Below are positions 33,902-42,391 of a DNA stretch of 64,000 nt, piece by piece. The stretch spans positions 58,775-122,774 of the forward strand of contig NZ_KQ948666.1 of assembly GCF_001514145.1 (NCBI RefSeq), written 5' to 3'. The first letter of the stretch is position 1. Each line of letters begins with the position of its first letter. The position numbers and the translations under genes are program-made. The notes beneath the pieces are model-generated. The model saw only the letters and a program-made list of their open reading frames with translations, searched no databases and was not told the DNA's origin. Origin of the DNA: Streptomyces canus. GTDB taxonomy: Bacteria > Actinomycetota > Actinomycetes > Streptomycetales > Streptomycetaceae.

Positions 33902-34419
33902 GGCGTGCTCCTTCGTGAGGTTCCCGACGGTCGGTGTCGGTGGTTTCACGCTAGGCCGGGGGAGGGCAGGCGCGCTTCTCCGATCCTGATCGGTCACTGC
34001 CCGCCGGAGACGAAGGCGCCGGGTCAGGTTGTGGTGAGCGCGTTCCGGCGCACGGTCGCCCGGTCGCGGGGCCGCGTTCTCTTGTACGGCTCGCCGGGCG
34101 CCGCCGCGTCGGGCTCCGCACGCCGACTCGGTGATCGCGGACGCTTGCGCGCCGACTCTTGCGGACCGCTGCATGCAGAACTGACACGTCCGCCGGGGCT
34201 GCCCCGGTCTCGCCCGTCCCGACCGTGTGATCGTCCACGTGCGGGCCGACCTGGCCGCCCCCCCGAACCGCCCGCAGCTACCGGCGCCCGCAGCTACCGG
34301 CGCCCGCACCTACCGGCGCCCGCAGCTACCGGCGCCCGCACCTACCGGCGCCCGCTCCGACTGTCCGCGGCCCTGCCGAATTCGTGGCGCCGACCACCGG
34401 CCCGTCCCGAAGCCCCGCC
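33902..34419. other. Gene-free interval containing a short tandem repeat
   Basis: 518 bp with no start supported by a ribosome site and no protein signature in any frame. The only structure I can see is the 16-bp tandem repeat at 34271-34350. The two flanking genes are both on the minus strand. Confidence 0.55.
34271..34350. repeat. Five tandem copies of a 16-bp repeat
   Basis: CCCGCAGCTACCGGCG is repeated five times head to tail. Copies 3 and 5 have CACCT for CAGCT. The flanking sequence lacks the motif. It is a minisatellite, prone to copy-number change by slippage. Confidence 0.85.
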
Positions 34420-35445
34420 TCAGGTCGACTCGCGCCGGACCAGCTCTGTCGGCAGGATCACCGCTGCCGGATCCTCTCCACCCAACTGGGCCAGCAGCAC
34501 CCGCACCATCTCGGCGCTGATGCGGTCGTAGGGCTGGCGGATCGTGGTGAGGGGAGGGGTGGCCTCGGTCGCCGCGATGGAGTCGTCGAAGCCGCCGACG
34601 GCCACGTCCTCGGGGATCCGGCGGCCCGCCCGGCGCAGTGCCGTCAGGGCGCCCAGCGCCATGAGGTCGGAGGCGACGAACACGGCGTCCAGGTCCGGAG
34701 CCTGCGCCAGCAGCCGTTCGGCGCCCGCCTCCCCGGCGGCCCGGCTGTAGTCGCCGGAGACGACGAGCCGCTCGTCGATCCCGACGCCCGCCTCCGCCAG
34801 CACCTCCTTGTAGCCGGCGAGACGGTCGACACCGCCCGGCGAGTCCAGCGGGCCGGTCACGATGCCGATCCGGCGGCGGCCCAGGGACAGCAGATGGCGC
34901 ACCATGTCACGGGCGCCGTCGCGGTCGTCCGCGGCCACGTAGCTCACCTTGGAGCCGGACCTCATCGGCTTGCCGCACTGCACGACGGGTACGCCCGCCT
35001 TGTGCAGTTCCTCGGCCACCGGGTCGGCGGAGTGGCTGGTGACCAGCAGCACGCCGTCGAGGTGGCCCGCCGTGATGAACCGCTTGATCCGGCGCCGCTC
35101 GTCCTCGGTGCCCGCCAGCATCAGCAGCAGGGGGATGTCGTGCGCGGCCAGCGCCTGGGTGCAGCCGCGCAGCAGCACGTTGAAGTTGGGGTCCTCGAAG
35201 AAGCGCTCCTGGGGCTCCGTGAGCAGGAAGCCGACCGAGTCGGAGCGGCCGGTGATCAGCGAGCGGGCGTGCCGGTTGACGACGTAACCCGTCTTGCGGA
35301 TGGCGGCGTTGACCGCCTCCAGGGCGGGCGGGCTGACGTAGTGTCCGCCGTTGAGGACGCGCGAGACGGTGCCCCGCGAGACCCCGGCCTCGCGGGCCAC
35401 GTCGTGGATCGTCGGTGGTCTGCGCCGGCCCCCCGCATTGTTCAT
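34420..35445 (-). CDS. LacI-family transcriptional repressor
   Basis: 341 residues from ATG 35445. LacI helix-turn-helix TIHDVAREAGVSRGTVSRVL (about residues 12-31) with hinge NGGHYVSPPALEAVNAAIRK, then the sugar-sensing domain (FVASDLMALGALTALRRAGR, VGGFDDSIAATEATPPLTTI, RQPYDRI). It diverges from a GH42 beta-galactosidase gene across 203 bp and is almost certainly its repressor, with a galactoside or galactose as inducer (inference from context). Confidence 0.92.
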   Translation of the reverse strand: MNNAGGRRRPPTIHDVAREAGVSRGTVSRVLNGGHYVSPPALEAVNAAIRKTGYVVNRHARSLITGRSDSVGFLLTEPQERFFEDPNFNVLLRGCTQALAAHDIPLLLMLAGTEDERRRIKRFITAGHLDGVLLVTSHSADPVAEELHKAGVPVVQCGKPMRSGSKVSYVAADDRDGARDMVRHLLSLGRRRIGIVTGPLDSPGGVDRLAGYKEVLAEAGVGIDERLVVSGDYSRAAGEAGAERLLAQAPDLDAVFVASDLMALGALTALRRAGRRIPEDVAVGGFDDSIAATEATPPLTTIRQPYDRISAEMVRVLLAQLGGEDPAAVILPTELVRREST

Positions 35446-35557
35446 GGTCAAGACTCTAAGCCCCTGTGGGCGGCACGAGGGTGCTCGAGCGGCGGGACGG
35501 CACAGGCGGGATGCGACCGTTCTGGGATCGTGCACAGAAAAGTCTGCTGTAAGGCAC

Positions 35558-35587
35558 TTGGCAAGGGTTACCTCTGTACGGTTATCT
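35558..35587 (+). promoter_or_regulatory. Candidate promoter of the beta-galactosidase gene
   Basis: TTGGCA (35558-35563) and TTATCT (35582-35587) are spaced by 18 bp and resemble -35 and -10 boxes of a vegetative promoter, about 60 bp before the GH42 start. Confidence 0.4.
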
Positions 35588-35648
35588 TGGGCCGCACACT
35601 TCTGGAGCCGTGTGTGCACGTTCCCAACGATTCGAAACGGGAGAGACC

Positions 35649-37670
35649 ATGCCGGAGACCACCCCCAGGGGCCTCACCAGGCTCGCCTTCGGCGGGGACT
35701 ACAACCCGGAGCAGTGGCCCGAGAGCGTCTGGGACGAGGACGTCCGTCTGATGCGCGAGGCCGGGGTCACCATGGTCAGCGTAGGGATCTTCTCCTGGGC
35801 GCTGCTGGAGCCGGAACCGGGCGTGTACGACTTCGGCTGGCTGGACCGGATCCTCGGCCTGCTGCACGAGAACGGCGTCAGGGTCGACCTCGGCACGCCC
35901 ACGGTCGTCCCGCCCGCCTGGTTCTACCGCGCCCATCCCGACGCACTGCCGGTCACGGCAGACGGCACCCGCCTGGCGTTCGGCTCGCGCGGCGCCATCT
36001 GCCACAGCAACAGTGCCTACCGGGCGGCCGCCGCGGACATCACCACGCGGCTCGCCGAGCGTTACGCCGACCACCCGGCCCTGGCGATGTGGCACGTGCA
36101 CAACGAGTACGGGGTCCCCGTCTCCGCCTGCTACTGCGACTCCTGCGCCGCCCACTTCCGCCGCTGGCTCCAGGCGACGTACGGCGGCGTCGACGCCGTC
36201 AACGAGGCCTGGGGCACCGCCTTCTGGGGCCAGCACTACACGAGCGTCGAGCAGATCGACCCGCCGCGTTCCGCGGCCACCGTCGGCAACCCCGGCCAGG
36301 CGCTGGACTACAAGAGGTTCGCCGACGCCACCATGCGCGAGAACTTCGTGGCGGAGCGGGACATCCTGCACCGGCTCTCCCCGGGCGTCCCGGTCACCAC
36401 CAACTTCATGACCGCGCTCAGCCAGTGCGACTCGGTCGACTACTGGGCCTGGGGCCGCGAGGTCGACATCGTCACCAACGACCACTACCTCATCACCGAC
36501 GGCCGCCGCACCCACGTCAACCTCGCCATGGCCGCCGACCTCACGCGCTCGGTCGCGGGCGGCGCCCCCTGGATCCTGCTGGAGCACTCCACCTCGGGCG
36601 TCAACTGGCAGCCCCGCAACCCCGCCAAGGCCCCCGGCCAGATGGCCCGCAACTCCCTGGCGCACGTGGCCCGCGGCTCCGAGGGCGCCATGTTCTTCCA
36701 ATGGCGTCAGTCGCGGCGCGGCGCCGAGAAGTTCCACTCGGCGATGGTCCCGCACGGAGGCACCGACACCCGCGTGTGGCGCGAGGTCGTCGAACTGGGC
36801 GCCTCCCTGGACTCGTTGAGCACGATCCGCGGCACGCGCACCCAGGCGGACGTGGCCGTCCTGTGGGACTGGCACTCCTGGTGGGCGCAGAACCTCGACT
36901 GGCGCCCCAGCGAGGACCACGACGCGCGCGAGCGTGCCGACGCCTTCTACGAGGCCCTCTACGACCGTCACCTCACGGTCGACTTCGCTCACCCGGAAGC
37001 CGACTTGTCGGCTTATCCCCTTGTCGTCGTACCCGCCCTGTACCTGATGACGGAGGCCGCCGGGGACAACCTCAAGACGTACGCCGAGAACGGCGGCACC
37101 CTCGTCGTGTCGTACTTCTCCGGCATCGTCGACGAGCACGACGCCGTCCACGCGGGTGCCCATCCGGGCGCGCTGCGGGACGTCCTGGGCCTGACCGTCG
37201 AGGAGTTCTCGCCGCTCCTGCCGGACCAGGTGGTGAGGATCACCGGACCCGACGGCTCCGAGCTCACCGGTGACGTGTGGACCGAGTTCGTCGTGCCGCG
37301 CGGCGCCGAGACGGTGTGGACCTACGCCGACGGCCTGGCCGCCGGTCACCCCGCAGTCACCCGGCACCGCCACGGCGAGGGCACGGCCTGGTACGTCTCC
37401 ACGCGCCTGGCCGCCCAGGGCCTCGACGTGCTGCTCGGCTGGGCCGCCGAGGACGCCCAGCTCCCCTCGCGCGCCGACCTGCCCCACGACGTCGAGGTGG
37501 TCCGGCGGAACGGAGAGACCGGTTCCTACGTCTTCGTGATCAACCACACCGCGTCGGAGGTCAAGGTGCCCCTGGACGCGGCGGGCACCGAACTGCTGAC
37601 CGGCGAACGTGCCGCGGGCCGCCTCGCCGTCCCGGCGGGCGCTGTCCGGGTCGTACGGCTCGACGCCTGA
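35649..37670 (+). CDS. Beta-galactosidase, glycoside hydrolase family 42
   Basis: 673 residues, usual for GH42. A TIM barrel starts GGDYNPEQWPESVWDED. The acid/base Glu is in WHVHNEYG (E154) and the nucleophile in ILLEHSTSGVNW (E313). A Zn-binding Cys cluster, C119 plus CYCDSC (C162, C164, C167), matches the structural zinc site of Thermus-type GH42. A trimerisation domain (DVAVLWDWHSWWAQN) and a small C-terminal beta domain complete it. It has no signal peptide, so it cleaves beta-galactosides inside the cell. ATG 35649 has a GGGAGAG site. It is divergent from a LacI repressor and ends at a strong terminator. Confidence 0.95.
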   Translation: MPETTPRGLTRLAFGGDYNPEQWPESVWDEDVRLMREAGVTMVSVGIFSWALLEPEPGVYDFGWLDRILGLLHENGVRVDLGTPTVVPPAWFYRAHPDALPVTADGTRLAFGSRGAICHSNSAYRAAAADITTRLAERYADHPALAMWHVHNEYGVPVSACYCDSCAAHFRRWLQATYGGVDAVNEAWGTAFWGQHYTSVEQIDPPRSAATVGNPGQALDYKRFADATMRENFVAERDILHRLSPGVPVTTNFMTALSQCDSVDYWAWGREVDIVTNDHYLITDGRRTHVNLAMAADLTRSVAGGAPWILLEHSTSGVNWQPRNPAKAPGQMARNSLAHVARGSEGAMFFQWRQSRRGAEKFHSAMVPHGGTDTRVWREVVELGASLDSLSTIRGTRTQADVAVLWDWHSWWAQNLDWRPSEDHDARERADAFYEALYDRHLTVDFAHPEADLSAYPLVVVPALYLMTEAAGDNLKTYAENGGTLVVSYFSGIVDEHDAVHAGAHPGALRDVLGLTVEEFSPLLPDQVVRITGPDGSELTGDVWTEFVVPRGAETVWTYADGLAAGHPAVTRHRHGEGTAWYVSTRLAAQGLDVLLGWAAEDAQLPSRADLPHDVEVVRRNGETGSYVFVINHTASEVKVPLDAAGTELLTGERAAGRLAVPAGAVRVVRLDA

Positions 37671-37680
37671 ACCGACTCCC

Positions 37681-37713
37681 CTCCGCCCGCGAGACCACGA
37701 GCCGCGGGCGGAG
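37681..37713 (+). terminator. Terminator of the beta-galactosidase gene
   Basis: Perfect 11-bp inverted repeat CTCCGCCCGCG / CGCGGGCGGAG with an 11-nt loop, 11 bp after the stop codon. Confidence 0.75.
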
Positions 37714-38729
37714 GGGCCTCACCGTTCCTGAGGACTGAGCAGGAGTGAGTCCGCTCAGCCGTACGCCCAAGTCCCCGGCGTACTCGACCCCGGGTCAGCG
37801 ACACGGACCCTGTCCGTGGGCCAGGCGGGTGCAGTCAGACGCGACGGGGAGGCCCCGAACCATCACGCCGGTGGAGCGGGGGCCCGCACGCCGGCGCCGT
37901 ACCCTGCGTCCCGGATTGCACGATCCCCCTAGCCCGAACGGACCAGAACGCCGCAAGCCCGAAAGCCGACCATCACACGACCGAGTCAAACCGTCCGCGT
38001 GCGCATGCCCCGGCCAACAGCCGGCAACCCCCAGGCGGCGCAAGCCTGCGGGACCGGCCTCACCGCCCGAATCCGCCCGCGATGCGCCTCGGCACTGGGT
38101 CCGGGTTCTGCCTCATGGCCCGGATCGGCCACGGGTACCGCATCGGCTCCGGTTCCGGCTGTGCCTCGCGGTCCGAATCGGTCTCATGGCCCGGATCGGC
38201 CCCGGGTTCCGGCTCTGCCTCGCGGTCCGGATCGGCCACAAGCCCGCAGATCGGCCTCGCGGCCCGTACCGGCCCGTGTCCCGGACCGAGCCTCGAACCC
38301 CGGGTCTGCCCGCGGTGCGGACCGGCCCCGGGTCCCGGCTCTGCCTCGCGGTCCGGATCGGCCACAAGCCCGCAGATCGGCCTCGCGGCCCGTACCGGCC
38401 CGTGTCCGGGACCGAGCCTCGAACCCCGGGTCTGCCCGCGGTGCGGATCGGCCCCGGGTTCCGGCTCTGCCTCGCGGTCCGGATCGGCCACAAGCCCGCA
38501 GATCGGCCTCGCGGCCCGTACCGGCCCCGTGTCCCGGACCGAGCCCCGAACCCGGACCAGCCCCGAGTCCTCCGGACGCAGCCGTGTTTCGCTCCCCGAC
38601 CGCCGTGCGCGCCAACAGCCCTTTGTTCCCAGAGGAGTTCCATCTCGGACAAGCTCGCCTACTCCGGGACAGGGCGGCTTCGGCTGCGGGACAGTGGACG
38701 CATGCAGAAGCAGGGGCGGAGGGGACGAG
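37714..38729. other. Gene-free 1-kb interval dominated by repeats
   Basis: Every frame is long and open because of very high G+C and lack of A/T, but none has a protein signature or ribosome site. The central part is the ~126-bp tandem repeat at 38193-38560, preceded by degenerate relatives (GGATCGGCC / TCATGGCCCGGATCGG words) from about 38080. Confidence 0.6.
38193..38560. repeat. Tandem repeat, ~126-bp unit, nearly three copies
   Basis: Copies begin near 38193, 38318 and 38444 (periods 125 and 126). Each carries GGCCACAAGCCCGCAGATCGG, cut here to the diagnostic word CACAAGCCCGCAGATC, followed by CTCGCGGCCCGTACCGGCC, and a CTCGAACCCCGGGTCTGCCC word near the end. Copies are over 95% identical by eye, and the third is truncated about 10 bp from its end. 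Degenerate half-units precede the first copy. Confidence 0.85.
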
Positions 38730-39017
38730 ATGCTGAGGATCCCGGCCGGCCAGTGGCGTCTGGACATCCTGGAGTGGCTGAAGGACCCGGCCGCACACTT
38801 CCCGCCGCAGCGGCACGGTGACCCCGCCCGGGACGGAGTCACCGCCCACGCCATCGCACGCAAGCTCGGCGTGTCCCGCTCCGTCGCGGAGACCCACCTC
38901 GGCCTGCTCGTCGACATCGGCCTGCTGCGCACCAGGAGAATCCGGTGGCGCACGTACTACCGTCGCGACGAGATGCGCATCGCCGAGGTGGCGCGCATGT
39001 TCGAGAAGGGCTGGTAG
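38730..39017 (+). CDS. Small ArsR-like winged-helix transcriptional regulator
   Basis: 95 residues from ATG 38730, with a GGAGGGGACG site directly upstream. A single winged-helix domain: WRLDILEWLKDPAAHFPP, GVTAHAIARKLGVSRSVAETHL as the DNA-reading helix and RRIRWRTYYRRDE as the wing. It resembles ArsR-type helix-turn-helix proteins but shows no metal-binding CxC. It lies 28 bp before the SMP-30-like gene and probably regulates that gene. Confidence 0.82.
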   Translation: MLRIPAGQWRLDILEWLKDPAAHFPPQRHGDPARDGVTAHAIARKLGVSRSVAETHLGLLVDIGLLRTRRIRWRTYYRRDEMRIAEVARMFEKGW

Positions 39018-39045
39018 CGACCCGCACCGGAAGGGCAGGCACCTG

Positions 39046-40008
39046 ATGGACCGTTCCACCGCACTGACTCCCCGCCACTACATCGCGATCGGCGGCCACG
39101 GCCCCGAGGACGTCGTCGCCGACGCCCGCGGCCGGGTCCTCACCGGAGTGGCGGACGGCCGCATCCTGCGCATCGACGGACTGACGGAACCGCTCGCCGC
39201 CCGCGTCGAGGTGCTCGCCGAGACCGGCGGCAGGCCGCTCGGCCTCGAACTCCTCCCGGACGGCGCCCTGTTGGTGTGCGACGCCGAACGCGGACTACTG
39301 GGCGTCGACCTCGCCGACGGCACTGTACGCGTCATCGCCGATGAGGTGGCGGGGGAGCGGCTGCGGTTCGCCAGCAACGTGGTCGCGCTGTCCGACGGCA
39401 GCGTGTACTTCACCGTCTCCAGCCGTCGTTACCCCCTGGACCAGTGGATCGGCGACATCGTCGAACACACCGGCACCGGCCGCCTCCTGCGCCTGGCGCC
39501 CGGTGACGACACTCCCGAGGTCCTGCTGGAGGGACTGCAGTTCGCCAACGGCCTCGCCGCGAGCGGTGACGAGTCCTTCCTGGTCGTCGCCGAGACCGGG
39601 GCCCGCCGGCTCGCCCGCTACTGGCTCGACGGACCACGGGCCGGACGCGCCGAACCCCTGGCCGAGAACCTGCCCGGCATGCCCGACAACATCTGGCGCG
39701 GCGGACCCGACGGCCCGATCTGGGTCTCGCTCGCCGGTCCCCGTGTGCCCCCGCTCGACCTGCTGCACCGTGCCGCCCCACCGGTCCGGCGAGCCGCCGC
39801 CCGCATCGCCGTACGCGCCCCCTACCGTCCCACGGGCGGCATCGGCGTCCTCGCGGTCGACGACACGGGCGAGGTCGTCCACCACCTCGCCCGCAACCGT
39901 TCCCGCTTCCGCATGGTCACCAGCGTCTGCGAGGCCTCCGGCCACCTGGTCCTCGGCAGCCTCTGGGAGCGCGGGATCGCGCTGTGCGAGCCGCCCGCCG
40001 CGAAGTGA
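39046..40008 (+). CDS. SMP-30/gluconolactonase/strictosidine-synthase-like beta-propeller
   Basis: 320 residues of a six-bladed beta-propeller: HGPEDVVADARGRVLTGVADG, GRPLGLELLPDGALLVCDA, FASNVVALSDGSVYFTVSS, GLQFANGLAASGDESFLVVAE and NLPGMPDNIWRGGPDGPIWV, all quoted in parts. The pattern F-N-V and A-N-G-L supplies the Asn/Glu metal ligands of gluconolactonases, while GMPDNI is closer to strictosidine synthase-like proteins. Likely an intracellular lactonase on a sugar-derived or xenobiotic lactone. There is no signal peptide. Probable operon with the small regulator. Confidence 0.85.
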   Translation: MDRSTALTPRHYIAIGGHGPEDVVADARGRVLTGVADGRILRIDGLTEPLAARVEVLAETGGRPLGLELLPDGALLVCDAERGLLGVDLADGTVRVIADEVAGERLRFASNVVALSDGSVYFTVSSRRYPLDQWIGDIVEHTGTGRLLRLAPGDDTPEVLLEGLQFANGLAASGDESFLVVAETGARRLARYWLDGPRAGRAEPLAENLPGMPDNIWRGGPDGPIWVSLAGPRVPPLDLLHRAAPPVRRAAARIAVRAPYRPTGGIGVLAVDDTGEVVHHLARNRSRFRMVTSVCEASGHLVLGSLWERGIALCEPPAAK

Positions 40009-40173
40009 CCCCGGTGGTGCCCCGGCGTTACCCTGGTCCTCGGTCGCGATCACCCTCGCGGCGCGGCGGTGGGGCCCGCCGTACCCGAACCGCGGCGAAG
40101 GCGCCGCCAACGGTCCCTACTTGCGATGGAGCGCGCCCGTGCCCGGGCCCCGGCGAGTAGGAGAGATACGACC

Positions 40174-40629
40174 ATGACAGCCCCGGAGAGCCTCCGTGCC
40201 CCCGCCAGATCCGGGCGCCCGTCGCTCTGGCACGGTCAGGCGCCGGTCGTCGCCGTGGTCGCCCTCGGCGGCGCCCTCGGGGCCGCCGCCCGGTACGCCC
40301 TCTCCCTCCACTGGCCCACCCCGCCCGGAGGATTCCCCTGGGCGACCTTCTGGACCAATGTCGTCGGCTGTGCCGTCATCGGCGTGTTCATGGTCGTCAT
40401 CACCGACGTGTGGGCCGCCCACCGCCTGGTCCGTCCCTTCTTCGGCACCGGCGTCCTCGGCGGCTTCACGACCTTCTCGACCTACGCCGTCGACATCCAG
40501 AAGCTCGTCGATCACGGCCGGCCGGCCATGGGCCTGGCCTATCTCGCCGCGACGCTGCTCGCGGCCCTCACCGCGGTGTGGCTCGCGTCCACGGCGACCC
40601 GCCGCGTCCTGAAGTGGAGGCAGCCATGA
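40174..40629 (+). CDS. crcB: Fluoride exporter subunit CrcB/Fluc
   Basis: 151 residues. Four membrane helices: GGALGAAARYAL at the first, WATFWTNVVGC with the conserved pore Asn, FGTGVLGGFTTFSTYAVD with the conserved FT(T)FST motif, and a last helix LAATLLAALTAVWLAS. Fluc channels are dual-topology dimers that let F- out. The sequence extends 35 residues further than usual at the N-terminus. ATG 40174 has a GTAGGAGAG site. First of a three-gene set: crcB, DUF190, crcB. No fluoride-riboswitch consensus was recognised upstream. Confidence 0.93.
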   Translation: MTAPESLRAPARSGRPSLWHGQAPVVAVVALGGALGAAARYALSLHWPTPPGGFPWATFWTNVVGCAVIGVFMVVITDVWAAHRLVRPFFGTGVLGGFTTFSTYAVDIQKLVDHGRPAMGLAYLAATLLAALTAVWLASTATRRVLKWRQP

Positions 40630-41018
40630 CGAGGCTGACCGGCAGCGCCCTGCGCGTGACCGTCTACATCGGCGAGAACGACACCTGGCACCACAAGCCC
40701 CTCTACACCGAGATCGTGCACCGCGCGCACGCGGCGGGGCTCGCCGGGGCCAGCGTCTTCCGCGGCATCGAGGGTTTCGGTGCCTCCTCCCTGATCCACA
40801 CCTCCCGGCTGCTGTCCCTCAGCGAGGACCTGCCGGTGGCCGTCGTCATCGTCGACACCGAGACCCGTGTACGGGAGTTCCTGCCACAGCTCGACGAACT
40901 CATCACCGAGGGCCTGGTGACCCTCGACCACTGCGAGGTCATCCGGTACGTCGGCCGCGACGGGACCCGGGACGCAAGCCGGGGCAGAACGGGCATGAAG
41001 GGTAAGAAGTCGTTGTGA
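40626..41018 (+). CDS. DUF190-family protein associated with fluoride export
   Basis: 130 residues. DUF190 signatures: LRVTVYIGENDTWHHKPLY, EIVHRAHAAGLAGASVFRGI, EGFGASSLIHTSRLLSLSEDLP and VVIVDTETRVREFLPQL. The family has a PII-like ferredoxin fold and often neighbours CrcB. It is suspected to regulate transport, but this is not proven. ATGA overlap with crcB1 and GTGA overlap with crcB2 show translational coupling of all three genes. Confidence 0.88.
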   Translation: MTRLTGSALRVTVYIGENDTWHHKPLYTEIVHRAHAAGLAGASVFRGIEGFGASSLIHTSRLLSLSEDLPVAVVIVDTETRVREFLPQLDELITEGLVTLDHCEVIRYVGRDGTRDASRGRTGMKGKKSL

Positions 41019-41389
41019 ACTGGCTGCTGGTCGTCACGGGCGCCATGGTCGGTGCCCCGCTCCGCTATCTCACCGACCGCGCGGTGCAGTCCCGGCACGA
41101 CTCGCTCTTCCCCTGGGGCACCTTCGCCGTCAATGTCACGGGCTGTCTGATTCTCGGCCTGCTCACCGGGGCCGTGGCCGAAGGGGCTGCCGGATCCCAC
41201 CTCCAACTCCTCCTGGGCACCGGTCTGTGCGGGGCCCTGACGACGTACTCGACCTTCTCCTACGAGACGCTCCGGCTCAGCGAGACCGGGGCACGCTTCT
41301 ACGCCGCGGCCAACGTGGCCGCGAGCGTGGTGGCCGGTCTCGGGGCGGCCTTCGCGGGGGTGGCGCTGGCGCAGGCCGTGTGGGCGTAG
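41015..41389 (+). CDS. crcB: Second fluoride exporter subunit CrcB/Fluc
   Basis: 124 residues from a GTG overlapping the DUF190 stop. Shorter than the first CrcB and without an N-terminal tail. Four helices: LVVTGAMVGAPLRYLTDRA, FAVNVTGCLILG with the pore Asn, LGTGLCGALTTYSTFSYE and a terminal helix. In bacteria with two adjacent crcB genes the products can form a heterodimer with opposite topology, which probably applies here, since the two proteins differ in length and charge. Confidence 0.92.
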   Translation: MNWLLVVTGAMVGAPLRYLTDRAVQSRHDSLFPWGTFAVNVTGCLILGLLTGAVAEGAAGSHLQLLLGTGLCGALTTYSTFSYETLRLSETGARFYAAANVAASVVAGLGAAFAGVALAQAVWA

Positions 41390-41462
41390 GCCTCGACGCT
41401 TGTCCGCGTGTAGTAAGACTGTGCCCTCCGCACCTGCCTTCCCCTGAGAAGAACTGGATCCC

Positions 41463-42299
41463 ATGAGCGTCATCAGCGTCGGTCAGGCCGTCGTCCTCGG
41501 AGCCGTCGAGGGGGTGACCGAGTTCCTGCCCGTCTCCTCCACCGGCCATCTGAAGATCGTCGAGGGCTTGATGAACATCCCCGTCGACGACGACGCCGTC
41601 GTCGGGTTCTCGGCCGTCATCCAGGTCGGCGCGATCGCCGCCGTGCTCGTGTACTTCTTCAAGGACATCGTGCGGATCGTCTCCGCGTGGGGGAGAGGGC
41701 TGGTCAACAAGGAGGAGCGTTACCACCACGACTACAAGTTCGCCTGGTGGGTGATCGCCGCGACCGTTCCGATCGTCATCGTCGGCCTGGCCGCCAAGCC
41801 GCTCATCGAGGGACCGCTCGCGTCCCTGTGGGTGGTCGCGGGCTCCCTGATCGTCGGCAGCGGTGTGATGTGGGCGGCGGACCAGATGGGGCGGCACAAG
41901 CGCGGTGAGGACGACACCTCGTTCAAGGACGCGATGCTGGTCGGCAGCTCGCAGATCCTCGCGCTGCTCTTCCCCGGCTTCTCCCGCTCCGGCGCGACCA
42001 TGTCCACGGCGCTGATCCTCGACCTGGACCGCGTGGCCGCCACCCGCCTGTCGTTCTTCCTCGGCATTCCCGCCCTCACCGGCGCCGGCATCTACGAGCT
42101 CAAGGACGCCCTCGGTGCGGGCGTGGGCGCGGCCCCGCTCGCCGTCGGCACGGGCGTCTCCTTCGTCGTGGCCTACGCCTCCATCGCCTGGCTGCTGAAG
42201 TTCGTGGCCAAGCACTCCTTCAACGCCTTCGTGGTCTACCGGCTCGTCGTGGGCCTGCTGCTCTTCGGCCTGCTGACCACGGGAACGCTCAGCAGCTGA
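41463..42299 (+). CDS. uppP: Undecaprenyl-diphosphatase UppP (BacA)
   Basis: 278 residues, about eight membrane helices. Two catalytic signatures are present: GAVEGVTEFLPVSSTGHL near the N-terminus and FPGFSRSGATMSTAL in the middle. UppP removes a phosphate from undecaprenyl diphosphate to recycle the cell-wall lipid carrier, and raised copy number gives bacitracin tolerance. It is a single-gene unit with its own start region 73 bp after crcB2 and a strong terminator. Confidence 0.96.
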   Translation: MSVISVGQAVVLGAVEGVTEFLPVSSTGHLKIVEGLMNIPVDDDAVVGFSAVIQVGAIAAVLVYFFKDIVRIVSAWGRGLVNKEERYHHDYKFAWWVIAATVPIVIVGLAAKPLIEGPLASLWVVAGSLIVGSGVMWAADQMGRHKRGEDDTSFKDAMLVGSSQILALLFPGFSRSGATMSTALILDLDRVAATRLSFFLGIPALTGAGIYELKDALGAGVGAAPLAVGTGVSFVVAYASIAWLLKFVAKHSFNAFVVYRLVVGLLLFGLLTTGTLSS

Positions 42300-42306
42300 C
42301 CGTCGC

Positions 42307-42340
42307 GGGGGTGCGAGGCGGTTCTACTCCTCGCACCCCC
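42307..42340 (+). terminator. Terminator after uppP
   Basis: Perfect 12-bp inverted repeat GGGGGTGCGAGG / CCTCGCACCCCC with a 10-nt loop, 8 bp after the uppP stop. Confidence 0.8.
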
Positions 42341-42391
42341 TGCGCCCCGCCCCCTTGACAGCACCCTCTCGCCGCCCGGAGTATCTCTCCC

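Noticed and set aside
34271..34350. CRISPR array from the 16-bp repeats
   Set aside because: Repeats are contiguous with no spacers, are shorter than CRISPR repeats, and no cas gene is nearby.
37745..38821. Long plus- and minus-strand reading frames through the 126-bp repeat as repeat proteins
   Set aside because: All six frames are open because the DNA is so G+C-rich. No ribosome site, no balanced composition and no recognisable motif; peptide repeats are a by-product of the DNA repeat.
40009..40173. Fluoride riboswitch before crcB
   Set aside because: The region lacks the conserved pseudoknot and AACCGCC-type consensus arrangement of the crcB motif. Only generic GC hairpins are visible.
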